Positions 10,505 to 20,054 of a stretch of 64,000 bases of DNA are shown in pieces. Source of the stretch: Thermomonas sp. HDW16 (lineage in GTDB: Bacteria > Pseudomonadota > Gammaproteobacteria > Xanthomonadales > Xanthomonadaceae); the NCBI RefSeq assembly GCF_011302915.1, contig NZ_CP049872.1, positions 1,922,001 through 1,986,000 on the forward strand, read 5' to 3'. Position 1 is the stretch's first letter, and each line of letters begins with the position of its first letter. A program made the position numbers and the translations under genes. The notes under the pieces were generated by a model that was not told the DNA's origin, ran no database searches, and was given only the letters and a program-made list of their open reading frames with translations.

Positions 10505-12379
10505 TTATGGCGAAGCTACCGCCTTCGGCGTGTACGGCAAGCCCATCTTCGCCAGGATCGCCTTGAAGCGCGGATCTTCGCGGATCGGGTCGAAGACGGG
10601 CATCCAGACAATTTGCGGCTCGGCGTCCTCTCCCTGGGCCGCAATCTGTTCGAGCACCGGCAAGGCCGCCGTGCAGTCATCAAGCAGGCACAGCATGCGC
10701 GTATACGTATACGGACTGGCGGCGCGCATGTGCAGCCCCCACGGCGTGGTCTTCAGGCGTTCGGCGGTGCTTGCGTGCAGCGCCGGATCGGCCACGCCGT
10801 GGATCACGTCGATCCACGGCGCCATCTTCTGCGCATCCAGGCCAAGCAATCGGCCGGTTTTGCGCGCATAACGCTCAGCATCGGGCCAGCGCTGCATGAT
10901 CAGGGCGAAGTGTGCCGCAACGGTCTGTGCCGGCGCGTAATCCGGAAAAGCCGCCGCCATGCGCTGGAATTGCGCCCAGGCTTCGTCGTTGCGATGCAGG
11001 AAATACAGCGACCAACCAACCCACGCGCCATTGACCGGCGCGAGCGGGTCGAGCTTCTGCGCGCGTTCGGCTTCCGCCAGCGCCTGCTCGAAGCTCCCGG
11101 TTGCAGCGAGGAACTGCGCGTATTGGCAGGCGGCTTCGGCATCGCCGGGCGCCAATGCCCGCGCGCGCGCGAAGGCCGCATCGGCCTTGGCCCATTGCCA
11201 CTGGCCGCTGTACACCATGCCCTGCGCGACCAACGCCGATGCGGTATCCGGGTTCAAGGCCAGCGCACGTTGCGCGCTGGTCAACGCGCGCGGGAAAGCC
11301 TCCTGCATCGAACCCAGGTCGTAGCTGGGATACAGCGCCTCGGCCTGCGCCATCGCGCCCCAGGCCTGCGCGTAATCCGGCGCGATCTCGACGGCGCCGC
11401 GGAACGCCGCCACTGCATCGCGCAGCCCCGGCCCGCGCGCGGCGATCAAGGTCAGGCCACGCAGGTAGAAATCGTGTGCGCGTGGATCGACCGGTTTGCG
11501 GGTCAGCCCGCCGTCCGCCAGTTGCGCCTGTAACTTGGCGGCGATGGCACGGGAGATTTCATCCTCCACCGCGAAGATGCTGGTCAGCTTACGGTCGTAC
11601 TTGCTCGACCACAGGTGGTAGCCGCTGCGCACGTCAACCAATTGCGCGGTAATGCGCACCTCATCGCCCGCCTTCTGCACGCTGCCTTCCAGCACCACCG
11701 CCACGCCCAGCGCCTCGCCTACCTTGCGTAGGTCCTGCGCCTTGCCCTTGAACGCGAACGCGGAAGTGCGGCCCGCCACTTTCAAGTCAGGCACTTGCGC
11801 CAGCGCATGCAGGATTTCCTCGGTGATGCCGTCGCTGAAATACTCGTCCTTGGCATCGCCGCTCATGTTGACGAAGGGCAGCACGGCGATGGATTTCGGA
11901 TCAGCGGCGGGGGCAGCCGCATTCGCCTGCTTCGCCACCGCCGACCGCGCCTGTTCGACCTGCGTCAGCAGTGCGGCATCGCGCCGCGGCGCCAGCACGA
12001 ATTTGTCGAACGCGAAGTAGCCCAGCGCCAGTATCGCCACCACCAGCAGTATCCGGTCGAGCCGACGCGCGGTCTGCGGCGCGATGGATTCCGAAGCCGG
12101 CACCTCGGCATCGCGCTTCAAGCCAGCCGGGGTGAGTTCGAACACCCACGAGACCACCAGCACCGGGATGAAGCCGATCGCCAGCGCGATGATCACCGCG
12201 CGCAAGACCCACGATGGCGCATCGAATGCCGGCAGCATCGTGCTGGCCACCTGCACGACCAGCCATGCGCCGACCAGGTACAACCCCGCCATCCGGATCA
12301 CGTTGCGACGCTTGAGTTCCGCGAAGAACCCGCTGGAACCACGCCCGGTCGATGGCGATTCGTCCTGCCTAGTGGCCAT
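10505..12379 (-). CDS. Membrane-anchored TolB/FlgO-like and TPR protein
   Basis: Protein of 624 residues of a family often annotated adenylate-cyclase-like or TPR protein, but no cyclase catalytic domain is visible. Order: cytoplasmic N-terminus (FFAELKRRNVIRMAGLYLVGAWLVV), two or three membrane helices (about residues 30-90 and 110-130), then a FlgO/TolB-N-like domain (SIAVLPFVNMSGDAKDEYFSDGITEEI, VLEGSVQKAGDEVRI). The C-terminal half is TPR repeats (ALALNPDTASALVAQGMVY, ARALAPGDAEAACQYA). Start 12379 is supported by a GGGAG ribosome site; an upstream extension of 26 codons is less likely. Probably a regulatory or scaffold protein; function unassigned. Confidence 0.7.
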   Translation of the reverse strand: MATRQDESPSTGRGSSGFFAELKRRNVIRMAGLYLVGAWLVVQVASTMLPAFDAPSWVLRAVIIALAIGFIPVLVVSWVFELTPAGLKRDAEVPASESIAPQTARRLDRILLVVAILALGYFAFDKFVLAPRRDAALLTQVEQARSAVAKQANAAAPAADPKSIAVLPFVNMSGDAKDEYFSDGITEEILHALAQVPDLKVAGRTSAFAFKGKAQDLRKVGEALGVAVVLEGSVQKAGDEVRITAQLVDVRSGYHLWSSKYDRKLTSIFAVEDEISRAIAAKLQAQLADGGLTRKPVDPRAHDFYLRGLTLIAARGPGLRDAVAAFRGAVEIAPDYAQAWGAMAQAEALYPSYDLGSMQEAFPRALTSAQRALALNPDTASALVAQGMVYSGQWQWAKADAAFARARALAPGDAEAACQYAQFLAATGSFEQALAEAERAQKLDPLAPVNGAWVGWSLYFLHRNDEAWAQFQRMAAAFPDYAPAQTVAAHFALIMQRWPDAERYARKTGRLLGLDAQKMAPWIDVIHGVADPALHASTAERLKTTPWGLHMRAASPYTYTRMLCLLDDCTAALPVLEQIAAQGEDAEPQIVWMPVFDPIREDPRFKAILAKMGLPYTPKAVASP

Positions 12380-12461
12380 CCGCGCGCTCCCCGTGCGTTT
12401 CCGCAACTCTAACCCAGCGGGCGCCGTGTAAGAGCTGTACGGGCTTGTCGGCGGCACACCC

Positions 12462-12695
12462 TCAATCGCAGCTATCGCAACCGCCGCAGTCCTTGCCGTT
12501 CGCGCGTGGCACGGGCGCGATCATGCGACCGAGTGATTGCATCCAGCCTGCGCGCCCTTCTCGCAGCAACGGCAGCGCGATGGCGATGCGCAGCCTGCGG
12601 GTGACGTTCGGGAACTGCTTGCGCATCACCACGATCACGCTCACCAGCACCGCCAGCGCGATGACGATGTACTGCGCGAGCAGGCCCGCGCTCAT
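12462..12695 (-). CDS. FeoB-associated Cys-rich membrane protein
   Basis: Small protein of 77 residues downstream of feoB: one N-terminal membrane helix (LLAQYIVIALAVLVSVIVV), a basic middle, and a Cys-rich tail CGGCDSCD. This design is that of the small proteins that replace or accompany FeoC in feo operons, where the cysteines may bind iron or sense redox. Its ATG overlaps the feoB stop by 4 bases (ATGA), so it is co-translated with feoB. A specific biochemical role is not established from the sequence. Confidence 0.7.
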   Translation of the reverse strand: MSAGLLAQYIVIALAVLVSVIVVMRKQFPNVTRRLRIAIALPLLREGRAGWMQSLGRMIAPVPRANGKDCGGCDSCD

Positions 12696-14539
12696 CCCCA
12701 CCCCAACGCCACGGCGATGCGATAGGTGACGAACGCGGCCAGCCAGGCCAGCGCGAACAGGTAGCCGGTGGCGAATGCGGTCTGCTTCCAGGAATGGGTT
12801 TCACGCTTGATCGTGGCCAGGGTGGAAATGCATTGCGGCGCATAGATGAACCACACCAGCAGCGACAGGCCGGTGGCCAGCGACCAGTCTTGCGCGATCA
12901 GTCCATGCAACGCGTTGCTGGCGGCATCGTCGTTGGCGGCGGCCACCGCATACACGGTGGCCAGCGAGGAGACCATGACTTCGCGCGCGGCCATGGTCGG
13001 GATCAGCGCGATGCTGATGCGCCAATCGAAGCCCAGCGGCGCGAAGATCACTTCCAGCGCGCGGCCGATGCGGCCGGCGAAGCTGTCCTCGATGCCGACG
13101 CCCGCCGGGAAATTCAGCAGGAACCACAGCAGGATTGTCAGCGCCAGGATGATCCCGCCGACACGCTTGAGGAAGATCATCGCGCGTTCGTACAGGCCGA
13201 TCAGCAGGTCGCGCAGGTGCGGCACGCGGTAGGACGGCAGCTCCAGCAGCAGCGGATGCTCGCCCTTGTCGCGCCGCCATTTCTTCATCACCCAGGCGAC
13301 CAGCAACGCGCTGAAGATGCCGGCGGCGTACAGCCCGAACAGGACCAGACCCTGCAGGTTGAACCAGCCCACTTTCTGCTGCGGGATGAAGGCACCGATC
13401 AGCAATGCATAAACCGGCAGCCGCGCCGAACAAGTCATCAGCGGCGCGACCAAGATCGTGGCGAGGCGGTCGCGCGGATCCTGGATCGAACGCGTGGACA
13501 TGATCCCCGGCACCGCGCAGGCGAAGCTGGACAGCAGCGGGATGAAGCTGCGCCCGGACAAGCCCGCGGAGGCCATCATCCGATCCAGCAGGAAGGCTGC
13601 GCGCGGCAGGTAGCCGCTTTCTTCCAGCGCCAGGATGAAGGCGAACAGGATCAGGATCTGCGGCAGGAACACCACCACCCCGCCCAGGCCTGCGATCACG
13701 CCATCGACCAGCAAGCCCTTGAGCGGGCCGTCCGGCATTGCGTTTCCCACCGTCTGCCCCAGCCACGCGGCGGCGGCTTCGATGCCGTCCATCATCGGCG
13801 TGGCCCAGGCGTACACCGCCTGGAAGATCAGGAACATCACCAATGCCAGCGCGAGCAGGCCGAATACCGGATTGAGCAGCCAGCGATCCAGCGCATCGTC
13901 GATCTTCGCGGTGCGGCTGGGCATGCTGACGGCGAGTTCCAGCAGGCGACGGGTTTCCGCGTGCAACGCATCCGCATCGCGCGGCGGCACCGGGCGCGGT
14001 TCGTGCGGCGTGGCCTGCATGGCATCCAGTTGCGCGACCAGCGCGCGCGCGCCGTCGTGTTGCACGGCGATGGTCTCCACCACCGGCACGCCGAGTTCGC
14101 GTTGCAGCGCGGCCACGTCGATTTCGATGCCGCGCCGCTTGGCCGCATCGACCATGTTCAGCGCGACCACCATCGGCCGCCCCAGCGCCAACAGCTCCAG
14201 CGCAAAGCGCAGGTGCAAGCGCAGGTTGGTGGCATCGACCACGCAGACCAGCACGTCCGGCACCGGTTCGCCGGGATAGAAACCGCGGATCAGGTCGCGG
14301 GTGACCGCTTCGTCCAGGCTGGCCGCATTGAGGCTGTAGGCACCCGGCAAATCGAGCACCGCGTACTGGCGGCCGGATGGCGCCAGCAGGCGGCCTTCCT
14401 TGCGCTCCACGGTGACGCCGGTGTAATTCGCCACTTTCTGGCGGCTGCCGGTGAGCTGGTTGAACAGCGCAGTCTTGCCGCAGTTCGGATTACCGACCAA
14501 GGCAATGCGCGGGATCGCAGTCGCAGCCGACGGACTCAT
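12692..14539 (-). CDS. feoB: Ferrous iron transporter FeoB
   Basis: Inner-membrane Fe(II) permease with an N-terminal GTPase domain. The P-loop GNPNCGKT is at 16-23, G3 DLPG at 63-66 and G4 NMVD at 128-131, followed by a helical spacer. From about residue 215 there are two Gate-type membrane repeats with several helices, including the conserved stretch FACAVPGIMSTRSI and EVMVSSLATVYAV. The protein is 615 residues, shorter than the 773 of E. coli FeoB because the C-terminal extension is missing, as in many bacteria. Its start overlaps feoA (ATGA) and its stop overlaps the Cys-rich partner, so three genes form one tightly coupled operon probably controlled by Fur. Confidence 0.95.
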   Translation of the reverse strand: MSPSAATAIPRIALVGNPNCGKTALFNQLTGSRQKVANYTGVTVERKEGRLLAPSGRQYAVLDLPGAYSLNAASLDEAVTRDLIRGFYPGEPVPDVLVCVVDATNLRLHLRFALELLALGRPMVVALNMVDAAKRRGIEIDVAALQRELGVPVVETIAVQHDGARALVAQLDAMQATPHEPRPVPPRDADALHAETRRLLELAVSMPSRTAKIDDALDRWLLNPVFGLLALALVMFLIFQAVYAWATPMMDGIEAAAAWLGQTVGNAMPDGPLKGLLVDGVIAGLGGVVVFLPQILILFAFILALEESGYLPRAAFLLDRMMASAGLSGRSFIPLLSSFACAVPGIMSTRSIQDPRDRLATILVAPLMTCSARLPVYALLIGAFIPQQKVGWFNLQGLVLFGLYAAGIFSALLVAWVMKKWRRDKGEHPLLLELPSYRVPHLRDLLIGLYERAMIFLKRVGGIILALTILLWFLLNFPAGVGIEDSFAGRIGRALEVIFAPLGFDWRISIALIPTMAAREVMVSSLATVYAVAAANDDAASNALHGLIAQDWSLATGLSLLVWFIYAPQCISTLATIKRETHSWKQTAFATGYLFALAWLAAFVTYRIAVALGWG

Positions 14540-14784
14540 GCGCTGGCTCCGTTGCTGCGCAGGCGCACGCGCGCGGCCTCGACCCGGCGCAAGGCGAAGC
14601 GGGTGAACCCCACCTGCACCAACAGCGGTTCGGCGCCGAACGGGCCTGCAGCCACGACTTCGACCTGTTCGCCGGCGACGAAACCGAGTTCGCGCAGGCG
14701 ACGGGCGATCGCATCGTTGGGCGCGAGGTCTTCCACGCCCTCGACGATGGCCGGTGTGCGGCGCGCAAGTTCGCTCAGGATCAC
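14536..14784 (-). CDS. feoA: Ferrous iron transport protein FeoA
   Basis: Small SH3-like cytoplasmic partner of FeoB. Visible are LSELARRTPAIVEGVEDL, RRLRELGFVAGEQVEVVAAGPFG and PLLVQVGFTRFALRRVEAARV, the usual FeoA pattern. GTG at 14784 gives MILSELARR and 82 residues; an in-frame TTG at 14796 would add NIAV after its initiator. Neither has a clear ribosome site, so the start is unsettled and a very short leader is possible. The gene overlaps feoB by 4 bases. A Fur-box-like palindrome covers the immediate upstream DNA. Confidence 0.9.
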   Translation of the reverse strand: MILSELARRTPAIVEGVEDLAPNDAIARRLRELGFVAGEQVEVVAAGPFGAEPLLVQVGFTRFALRRVEAARVRLRSNGASA

Positions 14785-14797
14785 GGCAATATTCAAA

Positions 14798-14812
14798 TGG
14801 GAATTATTCTCA
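14798..14812 (-). promoter_or_regulatory. Fur box-like operator before feoAB
   Basis: On the minus strand TGAGAATAATTCCCA matches the 7-1-7 Fur consensus TGATAATnATTATCA at 11 of the 14 specified positions. It overlaps a good -10 candidate TATTAT just upstream and sits right at the feoA start, the usual place for iron repression. The site also lies about 65 bases before the divergent methylglutaconyl-CoA hydratase gene. Confidence 0.65.
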
Positions 14813-14877
14813 ATAATACCACTGCACCGGCCCCGCGAGCGCGCCCGCTATCATGTGTATTCACAGCCGGAGGTCCG

Positions 14878-15663
14878 ATGAGCGAACGCCTGCAACTCCA
14901 CCGTGATGGCCCGGTCGTCCGCCTGCGCATGACCCGCGCGGAAGTGCACAACGCCTTCGATGCCGGGCTGATCGCCGAACTCACCGCCGCGCTGGATGCA
15001 ATCGCCGCCGACGCGGCCGTCCGGGTGCTGGTGCTGGAAGCCGATGGCGCCTCGTTTTCCGCCGGCGCAGACCTCAACTGGATGCGCGGCATGGCCGCCG
15101 CCAGCGAAGCCGAGAACTACCAGGACAGCCTTGCCCTCGCCCGCCTGATGCGCACGCTGGACGAACTGCCCAAGCCCACCATCGCCCGCGTGCAAGGCGC
15201 GGCCTTCGGTGGCGGCGTGGGCCTCATCGCCTGCTGCGACATCGCCATCGGCGTGCCGGAAGCCAAGTTCGGCCTGACCGAAAGCAAGCTGGGCCTGCTG
15301 CCGGCGGTGATCTCCCCCTACGTCATCGCGGCCATCGGTACGCGCAACGCGCGGCGCTACTTCGCCACCGCCGAGATCTTCAGCGCCGAAGAGGCACAAC
15401 GCATCGGTTTACTGCACGACGTAGTCAACGCCACCACCCTCGACACCGCCGTGCAACGGCAGATCGACCTGTTGCTGAAGGCCGGCCCCATCGCCAGTTC
15501 GCTTGCGAAAACGTTGGTGCGCGATGTGGCCGCCCATGCCGATGGCGCGAAGCACGATGCCGACAACGCCGCGCTGATCGCCCGCTTGCGCGTTTCCCCG
15601 GAGGGACAGGAAGGCCTCGGTGCCTTCCTCGACAAGCGCAAGCCGAACTGGATCGCGGAATAA
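14878..15663 (+). CDS. liuC: Methylglutaconyl-CoA hydratase (enoyl-CoA hydratase family)
   Basis: Crotonase-fold enzyme expected to hydrate 3-methylglutaconyl-CoA to HMG-CoA in leucine degradation. The 261-residue product has the oxyanion-hole segments SFSAGADLNWM and AAFGGGVGLIACCDIAI and the segment FGLTESKLGLLPAVISPYV with the second catalytic-region Glu, a pattern seen in liu-cluster hydratases. The ATG at 14878 has a GGAGG ribosome site; the frame is open further upstream but without a start signal. Its placement between the two methylcrotonyl-CoA carboxylase subunits supports the assignment over a general enoyl-CoA hydratase. It is 11 bp from the agmatine deiminase homologue downstream. 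Confidence 0.87.
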   Translation: MSERLQLHRDGPVVRLRMTRAEVHNAFDAGLIAELTAALDAIAADAAVRVLVLEADGASFSAGADLNWMRGMAAASEAENYQDSLALARLMRTLDELPKPTIARVQGAAFGGGVGLIACCDIAIGVPEAKFGLTESKLGLLPAVISPYVIAAIGTRNARRYFATAEIFSAEEAQRIGLLHDVVNATTLDTAVQRQIDLLLKAGPIASSLAKTLVRDVAAHADGAKHDADNAALIARLRVSPEGQEGLGAFLDKRKPNWIAE

Positions 15664-15674
15664 AGGATCTGGCG

Positions 15675-16805
15675 ATGACGAAGCCCCTCGACCGTCGAAG
15701 CTTCCTGCAGCGCACCTTGCTCAGCGCCGCCGCACTCGCATCCGGCGCAAGCGTGGCGGGTGTTGGCAAGAACACGCCGGTGGCAGCGGCAGTTGATGAT
15801 TGGTACATGCCGGATGAAGGCGAAGCGCATGCCTGCACCTGGATGGCGTTCGGCCCCAGCGCCGCGATCTGGGGCGACGACCTGCTGCCGCTAGTACGGC
15901 AGAACCTGGCCACGCTGGCGCGCACCATCGGCCGCTACGAGCCCGTACGCATGCTGGTACGCCCGCGCGAGCGCGGCATCGCGAAGGGCTTGTTGGGCGA
16001 TGCAAAGGGCGTCGAACTGATCGATTGCCCGATCGACGATCTGTGGATCCGCGACACCGGCCCGACCTTCGTGATCAACGATCGCGATGGCCTGGCTGCG
16101 GTGGACTTCAACTTCAACGGCTGGGGCCGCAAACAGAAGCATGCGCAGGACGCCAAGGTCGCCGCCTTCGTGGCGAAGCAGGCGAAAGCGCAGCACCTGC
16201 GCGCAAGGCTGGTGATGGAAGGCGGCTGCATCGAGGTGGATGGCGAAGGCACCGCGATCATCACCGAGAGTTGTACGCTCAACCGCAACCGCAATCCGGG
16301 CATGAGCAAGGCGCAGTTCGAAGACCGGCTGATGCCGTTGATGGGCCTGGACAAGATCCTCTGGCTGCCCGGCATCAAGGGCCGCGACATCACCGACGGC
16401 CATACCGATTTCTACGCACGCTTCGCCCGTCCCGGGGTGGTGGTCGCGGGCCTGGAGCAGGATCCCGACATCCACGATTACGACGTCACCCGCAGCCACC
16501 TCGAAATCCTGCGCAAGGCCACGGATGCCAAGGGCCGCAAGTTGGAAGTGCTTACGCTGGAAGCACCGAGCGAGGTGCGACCGCAGTGGCAGGACAACAA
16601 CGAATTCGCAGCGGGCTATATCGGCTACTACGCCTGCAACAGCGCCATCATCATGCAGCAGTTCGGCGATGCCGACGCCGACGCGAAGGCACAAGCCACC
16701 CTGAAGCAGGCATTCCCGGGACGCAAGATCGAAGCGCTGAACATGGACGGCATCGCCGCCGGTGGCGGCAGCATTCATTGCGCGACCCAGCAACAACCGG
16801 CATGA
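15675..16805 (+). CDS. Tat-exported agmatine deiminase / peptidylarginine deiminase family protein
   Basis: Guanidine-modifying enzyme of the PAD_porph family, 376 residues; agmatine deiminases convert agmatine to N-carbamoylputrescine and ammonia. The N-terminus MTKPLDRRSFLQRTLLSAAALASG has a twin-arginine motif (RRSFL) and an Ala-rich hydrophobic stretch, so periplasmic export is predicted. Catalytic features are visible: WMAFGP, LWIRDTGPTF, EGGCIEVDGEG, DGHTDFYARF and the nucleophile C369 in GGGSIHC. An AAGGA ribosome site precedes the ATG. Export is unusual for polyamine synthesis, and a peptidylarginine deiminase-like or other periplasmic substrate is possible. It is closely followed by a small membrane protein and the carboxylase alpha gene. 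Confidence 0.82.
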   Translation: MTKPLDRRSFLQRTLLSAAALASGASVAGVGKNTPVAAAVDDWYMPDEGEAHACTWMAFGPSAAIWGDDLLPLVRQNLATLARTIGRYEPVRMLVRPRERGIAKGLLGDAKGVELIDCPIDDLWIRDTGPTFVINDRDGLAAVDFNFNGWGRKQKHAQDAKVAAFVAKQAKAQHLRARLVMEGGCIEVDGEGTAIITESCTLNRNRNPGMSKAQFEDRLMPLMGLDKILWLPGIKGRDITDGHTDFYARFARPGVVVAGLEQDPDIHDYDVTRSHLEILRKATDAKGRKLEVLTLEAPSEVRPQWQDNNEFAAGYIGYYACNSAIIMQQFGDADADAKAQATLKQAFPGRKIEALNMDGIAAGGGSIHCATQQQPA

Positions 16806-16825
16806 ACTCACAAGGATCGTCACCG

Positions 16826-17146
16826 ATGACAGAGCCCGCCACCTTCGAACTCAAGGATTACCGCCAACCGCTGGTCACCTCGCTCGGCGTGATCCTCGGC
16901 TTCCTGGTCGGCTTCCTGGCGCAGTGGGTCTCGGACGAGAATTTCGCACTGGCCAATGCATCGGACTGGCTGGTGTTCGCCGGCTGCATCGGCGGCGCGG
17001 CGATCCTGCTGCGCGTCCTGTTCCGGATGCTTACGCCAGTGCGCGAGCTTGATCCGCTGGCGTTCTATCGGCGCACCCTGCGCTTGTACGTCAGCGGCAT
17101 CGCAACCGCCTTCCTCAGCCTGATCGTCGCCGCCGCCTTCCTGTGA
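16826..17146 (+). CDS. Small hypothetical membrane protein, three helices
   Basis: Unrecognised protein of 106 residues with three predicted membrane helices: LVTSLGVILGFLVGFLAQWV (about 16-35), WLVFAGCIGGAAILLRVLF (about 50-68) and YVSGIATAFLSLIVAAAFL at the C-terminus. ATG 16826 is chosen for its AAGGA ribosome site; an in-frame ATG at 16802 overlaps the preceding stop and would add eight residues. The stop overlaps a possible GTG start of the next gene (GTGA), suggesting it is translated in one message with methylcrotonyl-CoA carboxylase alpha. Confidence 0.6.
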   Translation: MTEPATFELKDYRQPLVTSLGVILGFLVGFLAQWVSDENFALANASDWLVFAGCIGGAAILLRVLFRMLTPVRELDPLAFYRRTLRLYVSGIATAFLSLIVAAAFL

Positions 17147-17157
17147 GTAGTCCCCGC

Positions 17158-19152
<1,995 letters not shown>

Positions 19153-19154
19153 GC

Positions 19155-20054
19155 ATGGCCTTCCCCGCCGAGGTACGCATCGTCGAAGTCGGGCCACGCG
19201 ACGGCCTGCAGAACGAGAAGATCGATATCGGCACCGCCGCGAAGATCGAATTGATCGACCGGCTCTCGCAGACCGGGCTGCGCAGCATCGAGGCCACCGC
19301 CTTCGTCAGCCCCAAATGGGTGCCGCAGATGGCCGATGCCGCCGAAGTGCTGGCCGGTATCCATCGCATGCCCGGCGTTTCCTATCCGGTGCTGGTGCCG
19401 AACGAACAAGGCTACGAACGCGCACGCACCGCCGGTGCACAGGAAGTGGCGGTGTTCACCGCTGCATCCGAAGCCTTCAACCTGAAGAACACCAACGCCG
19501 GCATCGAACAATCGCTGGCGCGCTTCCGTCCCGTTCTGGAACGGGCGAAGGCCGACGGCGTGCGTGTACGTGGTTATGTCTCCACCGTGCTTGGCTGCCC
19601 CTACCAAGGTGAGGTTCCACTGGCCGATGTGGTGCGGGTTTCGCGTTCATTGCATGAGATGGGCTGCTACGAAATCTCGCTGGGCGACACCATAGGCATC
19701 GGCACGCCGGAAAAGGCGCGCGCGATGCTGAGGGCCGTGGCCGCCGAGGTGCCGATACCTGCCCTCGCGATCCATTTCCACGACACTTACGGGCAGGCGC
19801 TGGCCAATGTACTGGCCTGTCTGGAAGAAGGCGTGGCGGTCGTCGATAGCGCCGTGTCCGGTGCCGGTGGTTGCCCGTATGCGAAAGGCGCCAGCGGCAA
19901 CGTGGCCAGCGAGGACGTGGTGTACATGTTGCACGGCCTGGGCATCCGCACCGGGATCGACATCGGCAAATTGGCCGAAACCGGCCGTTGGCTGGCGGGA
20001 CTGCTGGGGCGGGAAACCGGCAGCAAGGCCGGCAAGGCGCTGGCAGCCGGATGA
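19155..20054 (+). CDS. Hydroxymethylglutaryl-CoA lyase
   Basis: Cleaves HMG-CoA to acetyl-CoA and acetoacetate, the last committed step of leucine degradation. TIM-barrel protein of 299 residues. Visible are VGPRDGLQNE, the metal-binding HFHDTYG with its HxH, and the flexible loop GAGGCPYAKGASGNVASED with catalytic C240. It starts 2 bp after methylcrotonyl-CoA carboxylase alpha and its stop overlaps the start of the following GGDEF-EAL gene (ATGA), so it is within an operon. Confidence 0.95.
   Translation: MAFPAEVRIVEVGPRDGLQNEKIDIGTAAKIELIDRLSQTGLRSIEATAFVSPKWVPQMADAAEVLAGIHRMPGVSYPVLVPNEQGYERARTAGAQEVAVFTAASEAFNLKNTNAGIEQSLARFRPVLERAKADGVRVRGYVSTVLGCPYQGEVPLADVVRVSRSLHEMGCYEISLGDTIGIGTPEKARAMLRAVAAEVPIPALAIHFHDTYGQALANVLACLEEGVAVVDSAVSGAGGCPYAKGASGNVASEDVVYMLHGLGIRTGIDIGKLAETGRWLAGLLGRETGSKAGKALAAG

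Noticed and set aside
10505..12379. Adenylate cyclase
   Set aside because: Family annotation often says so, but no class III cyclase catalytic residues are present; only TolB/FlgO-like and TPR parts.
12794..14881. Long plus-strand open frame of 695 codons opposite feoB
   Set aside because: Gln/Arg/His-rich composition with no domain; it is the antisense shadow of feoB and feoA in GC-rich DNA.
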